This document shows, piece after piece, positions 44,050-51,584 of a stretch of DNA of 64,000 nt (its first letter is position 1; every line of letters starts with the position of its first letter). The notes under the pieces were generated by a model that had not been told where the DNA came from, did not search any database, and saw nothing but the letters and a program-made list of their open reading frames with translations. Source of the DNA: DASVNK01 sp036383895 (GTDB lineage Bacteria; Verrucomicrobiota; Verrucomicrobiia; Limisphaerales; SXQI01); contig DASVNK010000075.1 in assembly GCA_036383895.1 (NCBI GenBank), forward strand, positions 1-64,000. The letters run 5' to 3'. Made by a program: the position numbers and the translations under genes.

Positions 44050-44646
44050 ATGAATATGCGGAAAGCGGTACAAACGGGAATTATTTCGTGCACGGTTTTG
44101 GGACTGGTGGGCTGTAGCAACTTGCCCGGCAACGATCAACAGCAAGGAGCGGTCATCGGCGGCGCGACCGGCGCGGCCGTGGGCGCGGCGGTGAGTAAGG
44201 AAAACCGCGCACTCGGTGCAGTGATCGGGGGGGCTGTCGGCGCCGCGGGTGGCTACGTGATCGGCAAGAACAAGGACAAGATCACCGGAAACGAAGACGA
44301 CGATAACGAGATCGAACGCGCAGCGGAGCAGGCACAGACTGCACCAGCGACTCCGGAACAGGCACGCACCGCGACGACGGCGGACGTGAACACAGACGGA
44401 TTCGTGACCTTGGATGAAGTGGTAGCGCTGGAGCAGGCACAATTGAGCGACGACGAAATTCTTTCCCGCTTGCGCGCTACGGATCAGGTGTTTGATCTTA
44501 CGGAAGAGCAGCGCTGGTACCTGCTGGACAAGGGTGTGAGCCAAAATGTCGTGGATCAACTCGCGACTTTGAACCAGAACCTCAAGGACACCGCCCGGCA
44601 GCCGAATGATTCAGTGATTAGTACCCGGCCGCGCGGTTCGATCTAG
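44050..44646 (+). CDS. Glycine-zipper lipoprotein
   Basis: A 198-residue lipoprotein. The signal sequence (GIISCTVLGLVGC) ends in a lipobox with Cys in LVGCSN. Two glycine-zipper segments follow (GAVIGGATGAAVGAAV and GAVIGGAVGAAGGYVIG), typical of outer-membrane-associated YMGG/SlyB-like proteins. The C-terminal half is acidic and helical with an EF-hand-like word DVNTDGFVTLDEV, which may bind calcium. The ATG at 44050 follows CAGGAGAAT. Its 3' end overlaps moaE on the other strand by 36 bases. Confidence 0.8.
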   Translation: MNMRKAVQTGIISCTVLGLVGCSNLPGNDQQQGAVIGGATGAAVGAAVSKENRALGAVIGGAVGAAGGYVIGKNKDKITGNEDDDNEIERAAEQAQTAPATPEQARTATTADVNTDGFVTLDEVVALEQAQLSDDEILSRLRATDQVFDLTEEQRWYLLDKGVSQNVVDQLATLNQNLKDTARQPNDSVISTRPRGSI

Positions 44647-45051
44647 ATTCGCGGAGGAAGTTTCAGTTATGGGTCGTTTCCAAATGGGAACGACCTTTTT
44701 CATTTCGTCGATAATGAATTGGCAGGCGGCGAATGCTTCGCCGCGATGCGGAGCGGTGACTTCGATCCAGAGGGAGGGCTCATTCACATGGACACATCCG
44801 ATTCGATGAACAACGCGAACACTTTCGATGGGCCAGCGTCGCTCGACCGCTTCGAAGATTTTTTCGAACTGGCGCGCCGCCATTTTTTCGAACGCTTCGT
44901 AGTCGATTGCTGAAATGTTCGCCTCGCCTTCGCGCTCGCGGACCACCCCAAGAAAGTAAATGACCGCGCCGATGCCGCGCGAAATGGTGCGCTCATGCGC
45001 GAGGGCGGCTTCATCGATGGGATCCCATTGGATGCGCAACCAGCGTTTCAT
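44611..45051 (-). CDS. moaE: Molybdopterin synthase catalytic subunit
   Basis: Large subunit of molybdopterin synthase, which inserts sulfur carried by MoaD into precursor Z. The 146-residue product shows GAVIYFLGVVREREGEA, DYEAFEKMAARQFEKIFE, VHRIGCVHVNEPSLWIEVTAPHR, ACQFIIDEMKKVVPIWKRP with the catalytic Lys pair (KK and WK). It directly abuts moaD (no gap). moaA and moaC are not in the window. Confidence 0.93.
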   Translation of the reverse strand: MKRWLRIQWDPIDEAALAHERTISRGIGAVIYFLGVVREREGEANISAIDYEAFEKMAARQFEKIFEAVERRWPIESVRVVHRIGCVHVNEPSLWIEVTAPHRGEAFAACQFIIDEMKKVVPIWKRPITETSSANLDRTARPGTNH

Positions 45052-45297
45052 TCAGCCTCCCTGGACGGGGGGGAAGAGCGAGACTTCATCGCCGTCGTGG
45101 AGTTGGTAATCACGCGTTTGATACTCGACGTCGACTGCCATCAGCGTGGAGCGCTCCATTGATTTCAGTTTCGGGAACCGCTTTTGCAATGAGTGAACGA
45201 GTTCGCCGAGGGTTGTGCCACTGGGAACATCTTCGAGCACTTGAGTGGCGCCGGTGAGATCGCGAAAATAGGAATGGAAAGTCACAAGCACTTTCAT
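45052..45297 (-). CDS. moaD: Molybdopterin synthase sulfur carrier subunit
   Basis: Ubiquitin-like 81-residue sulfur carrier. It ends in the required Gly-Gly (FPPVQGG), which becomes the thiocarboxylate. SYFRDLTGATQVLEDVPSGT and DGDEVSLFPPV are family features. Its ATG overlaps the hpt stop (ATGA), and moaE follows immediately. Confidence 0.93.
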   Translation of the reverse strand: MKVLVTFHSYFRDLTGATQVLEDVPSGTTLGELVHSLQKRFPKLKSMERSTLMAVDVEYQTRDYQLHDGDEVSLFPPVQGG

Positions 45298-45818
45298 TTG
45301 GCGTATACGTCCTTTTTTAAAACGCCGACGAAAGGCAAGTTGCGGTAGCGTTCCCCGTAGTCGAGACCGTAACCCACGACGAATTCATCGGGGATGGTGA
45401 AACCGATGTAGTTCGCGTCGATTGGCTCGACGCGGCGCGCTTGTTTATCGAGCAGGACGCAGATGCCGAGGCTGCGTGGTCTGAGAGCGCGGACCGTCGC
45501 GCTGACGCGCTTCAAGGTTCTGCCCGTGTCGAGAATGTCGTCGACGAGTAGTACGTCGCGACCTTTTACGTCGATGCGCAATTCTTTCGTGAACACCAAC
45601 TCGCCTGATTCAGTGCCTGCGCCGTAGCTTGAGACCCCGATAAAATCGAGGCGCAAGGGGATTTGCAGATGGCGGATCAAATCCGCGAGGAACATGACGG
45701 TTCCGTTCAGAAGCGAGACCAGGACGAGATCTTTGCCGCGGTAGTCGCGAGCGATTGAAGCAGCGAGGGATTTTACACGGCGACGGAGTTGTTCCTCGGT
45801 AATGAGGATGTGATTCAC
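45294..45818 (-). CDS. hpt: Hypoxanthine phosphoribosyltransferase
   Basis: Purine salvage enzyme converting hypoxanthine and guanine to IMP and GMP with PRPP. The PRPP loop DVLLVDDILDTGRTLKRV is intact, preceded by LVLVSLLNGTVMFLADLIRH and followed by FVVGYGLDYGERYRNLPFVG. I choose the GTG at 45818 (174 residues, the usual length). The frame is open to a TTG at 45902, but that lies almost on the terminator of the PfkB gene and would leave no room for a promoter. Overlaps moaD by 4 bases. Confidence 0.92.
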   Translation of the reverse strand: MNHILITEEQLRRRVKSLAASIARDYRGKDLVLVSLLNGTVMFLADLIRHLQIPLRLDFIGVSSYGAGTESGELVFTKELRIDVKGRDVLLVDDILDTGRTLKRVSATVRALRPRSLGICVLLDKQARRVEPIDANYIGFTIPDEFVVGYGLDYGERYRNLPFVGVLKKDVYAK

Positions 45819-45905
45819 TTCCTTGCGCCAGGCGATTGGGACTTTGGCTTTGCTCGCTTTCTGCAACGCGGAAACATTTCGCGGGCGGGGCGGATGACGC
45901 AAGGG

Positions 45906-45940
45906 GAAAGAAAAACGGCGCGCCGAACAGCACGCCGTTT
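45906..45940 (-). terminator. Intrinsic terminator after the PfkB kinase gene
   Basis: Read on the minus strand, AAACGGCG and CGCCGTTT (45933-45940 with 45913-45920) form a stem followed by TTTTTC. It starts about 22 bases past the kinase stop. Confidence 0.75.
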
Positions 45941-45962
45941 CAAATAACCTTCGAATCGTAAA

Positions 45963-47042
45963 TCAGCGTTGGACGCGGGCGTTGCCCTTCCAGATGCTCC
46001 AGACCTGGTCTTCGTCGGCAGGTTGGGCGTAGTCGGTAAGCATCGTGGTGGCGAGAGCGCCAGTGGCCCAGCCGAATTGAATCCATTTTTCCGGCTCCCA
46101 ACCTTTGAGAATTCCGTAGAGCAGGCCGCCGACGAAACCGTCGCCGCCGCCGATGCGATCAAGCACCCCGATCGGGCGAGGTTCGACGACATGCCATTGG
46201 TCGCCCGCCGCCATGATCGCTCCCCAGAGATGGTGATTGGAACTTTCCACTTCTCGGAGAGTGGTCGCGTAGGTTTGCGCGTGTGGATAGGCTTTCTTCA
46301 CCCGGTTAATCATTTCCTTGAAGCCTTGGATCTGCGCTTTGATGTCTTTGCCGCCGGCTTCAGGACCTTGCACGCCGAGGCAGAGTTGAAAGTCTTCTTC
46401 GTTGCCGACGAGAATGTCCGCAACGCTGGCGATCTCCGTGAAAATCGCGCTAAGTTCTTTTTCTCGGCCCTTCCAGAAGGTGGCGCGATAATTCAAGTCG
46501 AACGCGATCTTGGTGCCGTGCTTTTTCGCCGCGCGGGCGAGTTCGAGGCAGAATTGGCTGGTCTCCGGCGAGAGCGCGCCGATGAGTCCTGAGAGATGAA
46601 CGATCTGCACGCCTTCCTTCACGAAGATGCGGTCGAGATCGAAATCTTTAACATTCAGAGTGCGGCCAACTTCACCGGCGCGATCGTTCCAGACGCGGGG
46701 CCCGCGCGAGCCGTAGCCGCTATCCGCGATGTTGAACTGGTGGCGGTAACCCCACGGGCCGCCTTGCGGGACTTCCTTTCCTTCGAAATCAATGTTCCGG
46801 CTCCGCAGGTTGTCCTTAATCATCTGCGCGATGGGGCTGCCTTTGACGAAGGTGGTGAGGACCTTGGTGGGCAGGCCAAGATAGGAAGGAATGCTGGCGA
46901 CATTCGTTTCAGCGCTGGTCACTTGCATGACAAACGTGCCGCCCGAATGGACTGGCTGGCCGTTCTGCGGGGTGATGCGCACACCCATGCTGGTGGGGAC
47001 AAGGAGGGCGTACTTGGCGTTTTGTTTCAGTTCGATCTTCAT
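45963..47042 (-). CDS. PfkB family sugar kinase (2-keto-3-deoxygluconate kinase-like)
   Basis: A 359-residue ribokinase-family kinase. C-terminal signature: RPIGVLDRIGGGDGFVGGLLYG, the family's D-x-x-G-A-G-D pattern written GGGD, with the catalytic Asp. ILVGNEEDFQLCLG and KIAFDLNYRATFW fit KDG kinases, which phosphorylate 2-keto-3-deoxygluconate in Entner-Doudoroff-like and pectin pathways. The specificity is inferred. No aldolase or dehydratase lies beside it. The ATG at 47042 begins family homology; a longer frame upstream does not match. Confidence 0.88.
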   Translation of the reverse strand: MKIELKQNAKYALLVPTSMGVRITPQNGQPVHSGGTFVMQVTSAETNVASIPSYLGLPTKVLTTFVKGSPIAQMIKDNLRSRNIDFEGKEVPQGGPWGYRHQFNIADSGYGSRGPRVWNDRAGEVGRTLNVKDFDLDRIFVKEGVQIVHLSGLIGALSPETSQFCLELARAAKKHGTKIAFDLNYRATFWKGREKELSAIFTEIASVADILVGNEEDFQLCLGVQGPEAGGKDIKAQIQGFKEMINRVKKAYPHAQTYATTLREVESSNHHLWGAIMAAGDQWHVVEPRPIGVLDRIGGGDGFVGGLLYGILKGWEPEKWIQFGWATGALATTMLTDYAQPADEDQVWSIWKGNARVQR

Positions 47043-47127
47043 CGTTGGGCCGTAGGTTGAAACATTCCGGGGCAAGTAAAACAAGTGCGAAGTTTGTGGC
47101 GAGCCGGAGAGGGAAACCAACTGGAAC

Positions 47128-50100
47128 TCATGGCGGTGATTTCAGGAAGGCGAGAAGATCGACGAGTTCCTGGCGGGTCATCGATTTTTCGAGTTCGCTT
47201 GGCATGAGGGATGAGGCACTCGAGCGAAGCTGGGAAATGCGGGAGCGTTCGATGCGCTGTTTTTCGCCAAGGGTGCGAACGAGAGTGACGGCAGAGTCGG
47301 TCTCCTCGACGAGGAGTCCGTTGAAGTGCTCGCCGTTGGATGTCTCGACTTCGTAGTTTTGAAAGCCGGGGTAGACCTCGGCGTCGGGGACGATGATGTG
47401 ATAGAGCAAGGCTTCGGCGGGTTGGTTGCGGATGCCGGTGAGGTCGGGTCCGACTTTGTGGCCGGCCGTGCCGTGCTGGTGGCAGGGGGCGCAGAGATTG
47501 AGAAAGACGTTGCGGCCTTTGAACACGTCGCCTGTCAGCGTCAGGACAGGTTTCAGTTCTTCGAAAATTTTGCGGCGGTCGGAAGGCGCGGCGTTGCCGA
47601 AGAGTTTTTCGGCGCGTGATTTCAGATCCGGGTTTGCGAGCATTTTGCGGCGGCGGTTCGCGTCCACGTTCCAGAGCGGGACTTCACCGCGGTCGATTGC
47701 GTCGAGGAGTTTGGCGGAATGGTCGCGTTTCGAAATGAGAGCCTCGAGGAAGATTTCACGGAGTTCGGGAGAGAAGGATCGCCATTGAGGGAAAATTTCG
47801 TTGGGCAATTCGTTGCGCTTAACGAGAGCGCGTGCCGTGGCAAGTGAGAGTTCCTTGGCGTTTGTCCCGGCAATCAGTTGAAGGAGTGTGTTGGTTTCTT
47901 CGCCCGGGAAGTGGCCGAGCAATTGGACCGCAGCGAGGCGGTGACGAATGGGCAGAGCGCGATTGAGCGCGTTAGTTAGGGAGTGGGCGGCGACTTCGGC
48001 GGTTTGATCATCGGCAGGATGCAGGACGCGGCCGCGCAATTGGGCGTTGCCGCCGTCGAGCAATCCAGTGAGGAGGGCTGCCTGCCAGGGAGTGCCGAGA
48101 GCTTCGGGCGTGAGCGCGCGCTGCGCGAGGAGGATTGCTCCGTCCACGCCGGGAGTGCCGTAAAACCGGCCGATATCGTATGCGAGAGAAACCGATGCTT
48201 CGGAGTCGTCAAAGCCGGTCGGTTGAGGGACTGCGCCGGTGAGTTCGGTGAAGTTGGGAGTAAACCATTTATGGATGAATTCGCCCTGGTAATGCTTGAG
48301 CCCGCTGAGGACGAGGGCGCGAGTCCAGCGGTTTGTGCCGTCGCGGCGGAGAATCGCGACGAGTGCTTCAATCATGCGAGTGTAATCGCCCTGCCCGAGG
48401 CTGTAGGCGATGTGAAAACGGACAGCGGGATTTGGATCGTCGCTCCAATCGCGGAGGGTATCGCTTCCGACATCGGGCAACGGATTGCGGTGATCGGAAG
48501 TGAGTTGGAACACGCGAAAGGCTGCTTCGCGCACGGAAGGAGAAGGGTCGAAGGCGGCGAGTAGTACGGTATGGCCGGCCTGGTTCCGGAGGTCGGCTTT
48601 GACCCTGCCGGGTTCCACGACAAAGTCCGCGAGCAGGCGCACCGCGCGAGCGCGACCGAGGTGCGGTCCTACAGGAGGATCTTCGGCGAGGCGTTCCGCG
48701 GTCCATTTAGTAATTTGATCTTCGCCGTCGTTTTTCCTGAGCTGCGGAAATCTTTGGAGCAGGAAGGGCACAATTGCTGAATCCTTTCGCTCGAGAATGA
48801 GACGATGCGCGGTTTGGCGGGTCCAGATGTTTGAGGCGAAAAGAGCGTTGGCGAGTTGTTCGCTTGTCGCGGGAGCGAGTTTTTGTGGAACGGCGATGGA
48901 ATTGGTTTTGGCAGAAATTCGCCAGATGCGGCCCATGTTTTTGCCGGAGTTGAAGTCGATGCGCATGCGTGCTTCCGCCGGGAGATATTCGGGATGGTCG
49001 ATAAAGCCGCGATACATGTCGGCGAGGTAGAGCGCGCCGTCGGGGCCGGTGGTGGCGTAGACGGGATGAAACCAGGTGTCAGTGCTGGCGAGGAAATCGC
49101 GCCCTTCCGTGGCGCGATGGCTGCGGAAGGTGGGGCCGTCCTGAACCATGATTTGGCGCTGAACGAGATTTTGGGCTGGTTCGCAGATGAACAAATTGGC
49201 CTGGAATTTTTCGGAGAGTGCTTCGCCGAAGAATTGATGGAGGCCGCAGGCGCTGGTGAAAGTGCCGGCGTGCGGCGCGCTCATGAGTTCGGGCATGAAG
49301 CCGGCGGTGGTGAGGTCTGCGCTGATTGGGAAAACTTTTGCTTCGGCGCCGACTGGAGAGACGTCCTGGGTGATTTCGTTAAAATAGAAGTTCGACATTC
49401 GCTTCCACCAATGCGGCCAGCCAACGGCGTGCATAATGGGATTGCGATTCGAGGTGAGGAAGCGGCGGCCCACATCGTCGAGCACCATGCCGAATTGGGC
49501 GTTTCCGCCAATGGCTTCGGCGGCGGAACCGTCCGGACGGAAACGGAAGTCGCCGTTTTTCAAATCGACGGGAGGAAGATCGGGCCACTTGGGTGAAGTG
49601 ATTTGGCCGGCGCTCCAGCCGCGGGCAACGTAGATCCAGCCATCCGGACCAAGGACCGGATAGGCTGCGCGAAGTTGGGTGGATTGGTTGGTGGCGAAAC
49701 CGGTGAACCAGATCTCGCGGATGTCGGAGCGACCATCGTGGTTAGTGTCGGCGAGCCAATAGAGATGGGGCGCATCGGTGACGAGCCAGCCGCTGCGCCA
49801 AGGCATGAGGCCGTTCGGGAAACCTAGGCCGGTGGCGAATTCGACGCGTGTGTCGGGCTTGCCATCGTGGTTGGTGTCGCGCAGTTCGACGATTTTTCCG
49901 ACGGATCCTGAATCGACTGGATAGCCGGTGTTTTCGGCGACGAAGAGGCGGTTCGATTCGTCCCAGCCGATCGCGGCGGGAGATTCAACGAGCGGTTCAG
50001 CGGCGACAAGTTCGATCTTGAGGCCGTCTTCGATTTGGAAGGAGGCGAGAGCTTGTAATTGTGTTAGTGGACGCGCGGGGTTTTGCGCGTGGAGGACGGC

Positions 50101-50139
50101 GCTTGTGAGGAGTGCGGTGATGATGGAATGAAGGTTCAT
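47128..50139 (-). CDS. PVC-type haem-binding CxxCH protein, second copy
   Basis: A 1003-residue exported paralogue of the protein at 29.6-32.6 kb. It has a short signal peptide (IITALLTSAVLHAQ), the dehydrogenase-like propeller (about 35-400, WDESNRLFVAENTGYPV, DTNHDGKPDTRVEF, TGPDGALYLADMYRGFI), a helical HEAT-like region (about 430-830, DDPNPAVRFHIAYSLGQGDY), and the cytochrome c domain with CAPCH at about 883 and KVGPDLTGI. It overlaps the ceramidase start/stop by 4 bases, so the two are translated together. Likely a periplasmic oxidase of organic substrates; not proven. Confidence 0.92.
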   Translation of the reverse strand: MNLHSIITALLTSAVLHAQNPARPLTQLQALASFQIEDGLKIELVAAEPLVESPAAIGWDESNRLFVAENTGYPVDSGSVGKIVELRDTNHDGKPDTRVEFATGLGFPNGLMPWRSGWLVTDAPHLYWLADTNHDGRSDIREIWFTGFATNQSTQLRAAYPVLGPDGWIYVARGWSAGQITSPKWPDLPPVDLKNGDFRFRPDGSAAEAIGGNAQFGMVLDDVGRRFLTSNRNPIMHAVGWPHWWKRMSNFYFNEITQDVSPVGAEAKVFPISADLTTAGFMPELMSAPHAGTFTSACGLHQFFGEALSEKFQANLFICEPAQNLVQRQIMVQDGPTFRSHRATEGRDFLASTDTWFHPVYATTGPDGALYLADMYRGFIDHPEYLPAEARMRIDFNSGKNMGRIWRISAKTNSIAVPQKLAPATSEQLANALFASNIWTRQTAHRLILERKDSAIVPFLLQRFPQLRKNDGEDQITKWTAERLAEDPPVGPHLGRARAVRLLADFVVEPGRVKADLRNQAGHTVLLAAFDPSPSVREAAFRVFQLTSDHRNPLPDVGSDTLRDWSDDPNPAVRFHIAYSLGQGDYTRMIEALVAILRRDGTNRWTRALVLSGLKHYQGEFIHKWFTPNFTELTGAVPQPTGFDDSEASVSLAYDIGRFYGTPGVDGAILLAQRALTPEALGTPWQAALLTGLLDGGNAQLRGRVLHPADDQTAEVAAHSLTNALNRALPIRHRLAAVQLLGHFPGEETNTLLQLIAGTNAKELSLATARALVKRNELPNEIFPQWRSFSPELREIFLEALISKRDHSAKLLDAIDRGEVPLWNVDANRRRKMLANPDLKSRAEKLFGNAAPSDRRKIFEELKPVLTLTGDVFKGRNVFLNLCAPCHQHGTAGHKVGPDLTGIRNQPAEALLYHIIVPDAEVYPGFQNYEVETSNGEHFNGLLVEETDSAVTLVRTLGEKQRIERSRISQLRSSASSLMPSELEKSMTRQELVDLLAFLKSPP

Positions 50140-51524
50140 TTGGTCGCCTCCGTGTGAGCTGCGTCGAGCATTTTGAGCGCGGCCGTGACGAGCAATTCGC
50201 CGGCGCCGGGGGCGACGCGGGAGCTTTCGACTTCGTAATTGCCTTCGGGCCAGGCGGATTTGTTGGGGATGTAACCGATGGCGCCGTTGGCGAGTTCGAC
50301 GTTGTAAATGTTTGGGAATTTGGCGGCGTTTTTTACGCTCAGGCCGAGCTCGACGAAAATTTCACCGGGCCACGAAACCCAGGCGACGTCGCGACCCAAT
50401 GTGATGACCTGAACTTCGACTTCCATGGGCGCGCCTTTGCGGTCGGCACATTCAAGGATTCTGTAGCCGCGGACGAGTTTCATGAAACCGACGCGGTTGT
50501 TGTCTTTGGATTCGGCGATGTCTTTGCGCGCCTCTGCGAGTTCTACCTCGGTGAAGGTGGCAAGAGGGAGCTTGAGGAGTTCGTTTTGGACGCGGAGCGC
50601 GCCGGTGTTGGTGATGGGTTGGAGTTGAGGGAAGGCTTTGAACACGGAGGCGGCGAGGATGGTGCCGAGGCGATTGGCTTCGTTGGTGCCGCCTTTTTGT
50701 TCGCGCCAGTGGACGTCGATGTGATTGATGTTTCCGCAGGTGCCGTTGGCGAAGATGGTCATCATGTCGGGACCTTTGTAGAGGGACATGATGCGGGCGA
50801 GAGCGCCGGGGTAATCGGCGGAGATTTTCGCCCCGCTGGTGGTATCCGGGTGCATGGCGTAGTTGACGAAACTGAGGACGGGTGTGGAATTGGCACCGAG
50901 GGTTTCTGCATAGAAGAGGCCGACTTCTGGATCGATGGGACCGGCAGGACGAATGACTTGCGGGTTGTGGCGACCGGGATTCCAACCGACGGAGCCATCT
51001 CGCATCCAGAAGCGGCGATTGTAGCCGAGTTTGGTTTCGTATTCCTTGGCGACGGAGATGCGGACGGGTTTGCGGTTGTCGTTAGCGGCGGCGACGGCTT
51101 CGGCGATGAGTTTGGGGAGAGAGCGGCTGTATTCCTGCGCGATTGGTTTTGCGCCGCCACTGATCATGTCGCTAATGGTTTCTCGGGTGAGAACGGGCGC
51201 GGTGTGGGTGTGGGTGGCGGCGATCATCACCTTCGCCCCGGGGATTCCCGTTTGTTGTTCGATGAGATGGCGGGCTTCGACGACGATCCAGCGCGGCATG
51301 GAAATTAGATCGCAGACGACGATGGCGGCGCGAGTGGTGCCGTCGTCGAGGACCGTGGCTTTGGCAAAGATGTCATCGTGAACCCCTTCGCTGCCGCGCT
51401 CGTGGTAATAGCCAGCAAGGCCGATGCCGTCGGGCGGAGTGATTTTGGATTGGCCTACCCCAGTTTTAATTTCCGCAGAGAGCGCGGTGGTGGCGGCAAA
51501 AAATAGCGCGAGGAAGTATCGCAT
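50136..51524 (-). CDS. Exported neutral/alkaline ceramidase-family protein
   Basis: A 462-residue secreted protein with a signal peptide (FLALFFAATTALSAEI). It resembles the N-terminal catalytic domain of neutral ceramidases: VGQSKITPPDGIGLAGYYHERG, VVCDLISMP, ATHTHTAPVLTRE (zinc-binding His), NYAMHPDTTSG (the family's H-P-T segment), and NGTCGNINHIDVHWR. Short bacterial members of this group are often annotated as neutral/alkaline non-lysosomal ceramidase and may act on other amide or ester lipids. It forms an operon with the downstream PVC haem protein. Confidence 0.88.
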   Translation of the reverse strand: MRYFLALFFAATTALSAEIKTGVGQSKITPPDGIGLAGYYHERGSEGVHDDIFAKATVLDDGTTRAAIVVCDLISMPRWIVVEARHLIEQQTGIPGAKVMIAATHTHTAPVLTRETISDMISGGAKPIAQEYSRSLPKLIAEAVAAANDNRKPVRISVAKEYETKLGYNRRFWMRDGSVGWNPGRHNPQVIRPAGPIDPEVGLFYAETLGANSTPVLSFVNYAMHPDTTSGAKISADYPGALARIMSLYKGPDMMTIFANGTCGNINHIDVHWREQKGGTNEANRLGTILAASVFKAFPQLQPITNTGALRVQNELLKLPLATFTEVELAEARKDIAESKDNNRVGFMKLVRGYRILECADRKGAPMEVEVQVITLGRDVAWVSWPGEIFVELGLSVKNAAKFPNIYNVELANGAIGYIPNKSAWPEGNYEVESSRVAPGAGELLVTAALKMLDAAHTEATK

Positions 51525-51584
51525 GGCGTGATGAAACGCTAGAACGCTATTCCAGCGCCCGCCGATGGGGAAGTGATTTGTGCG

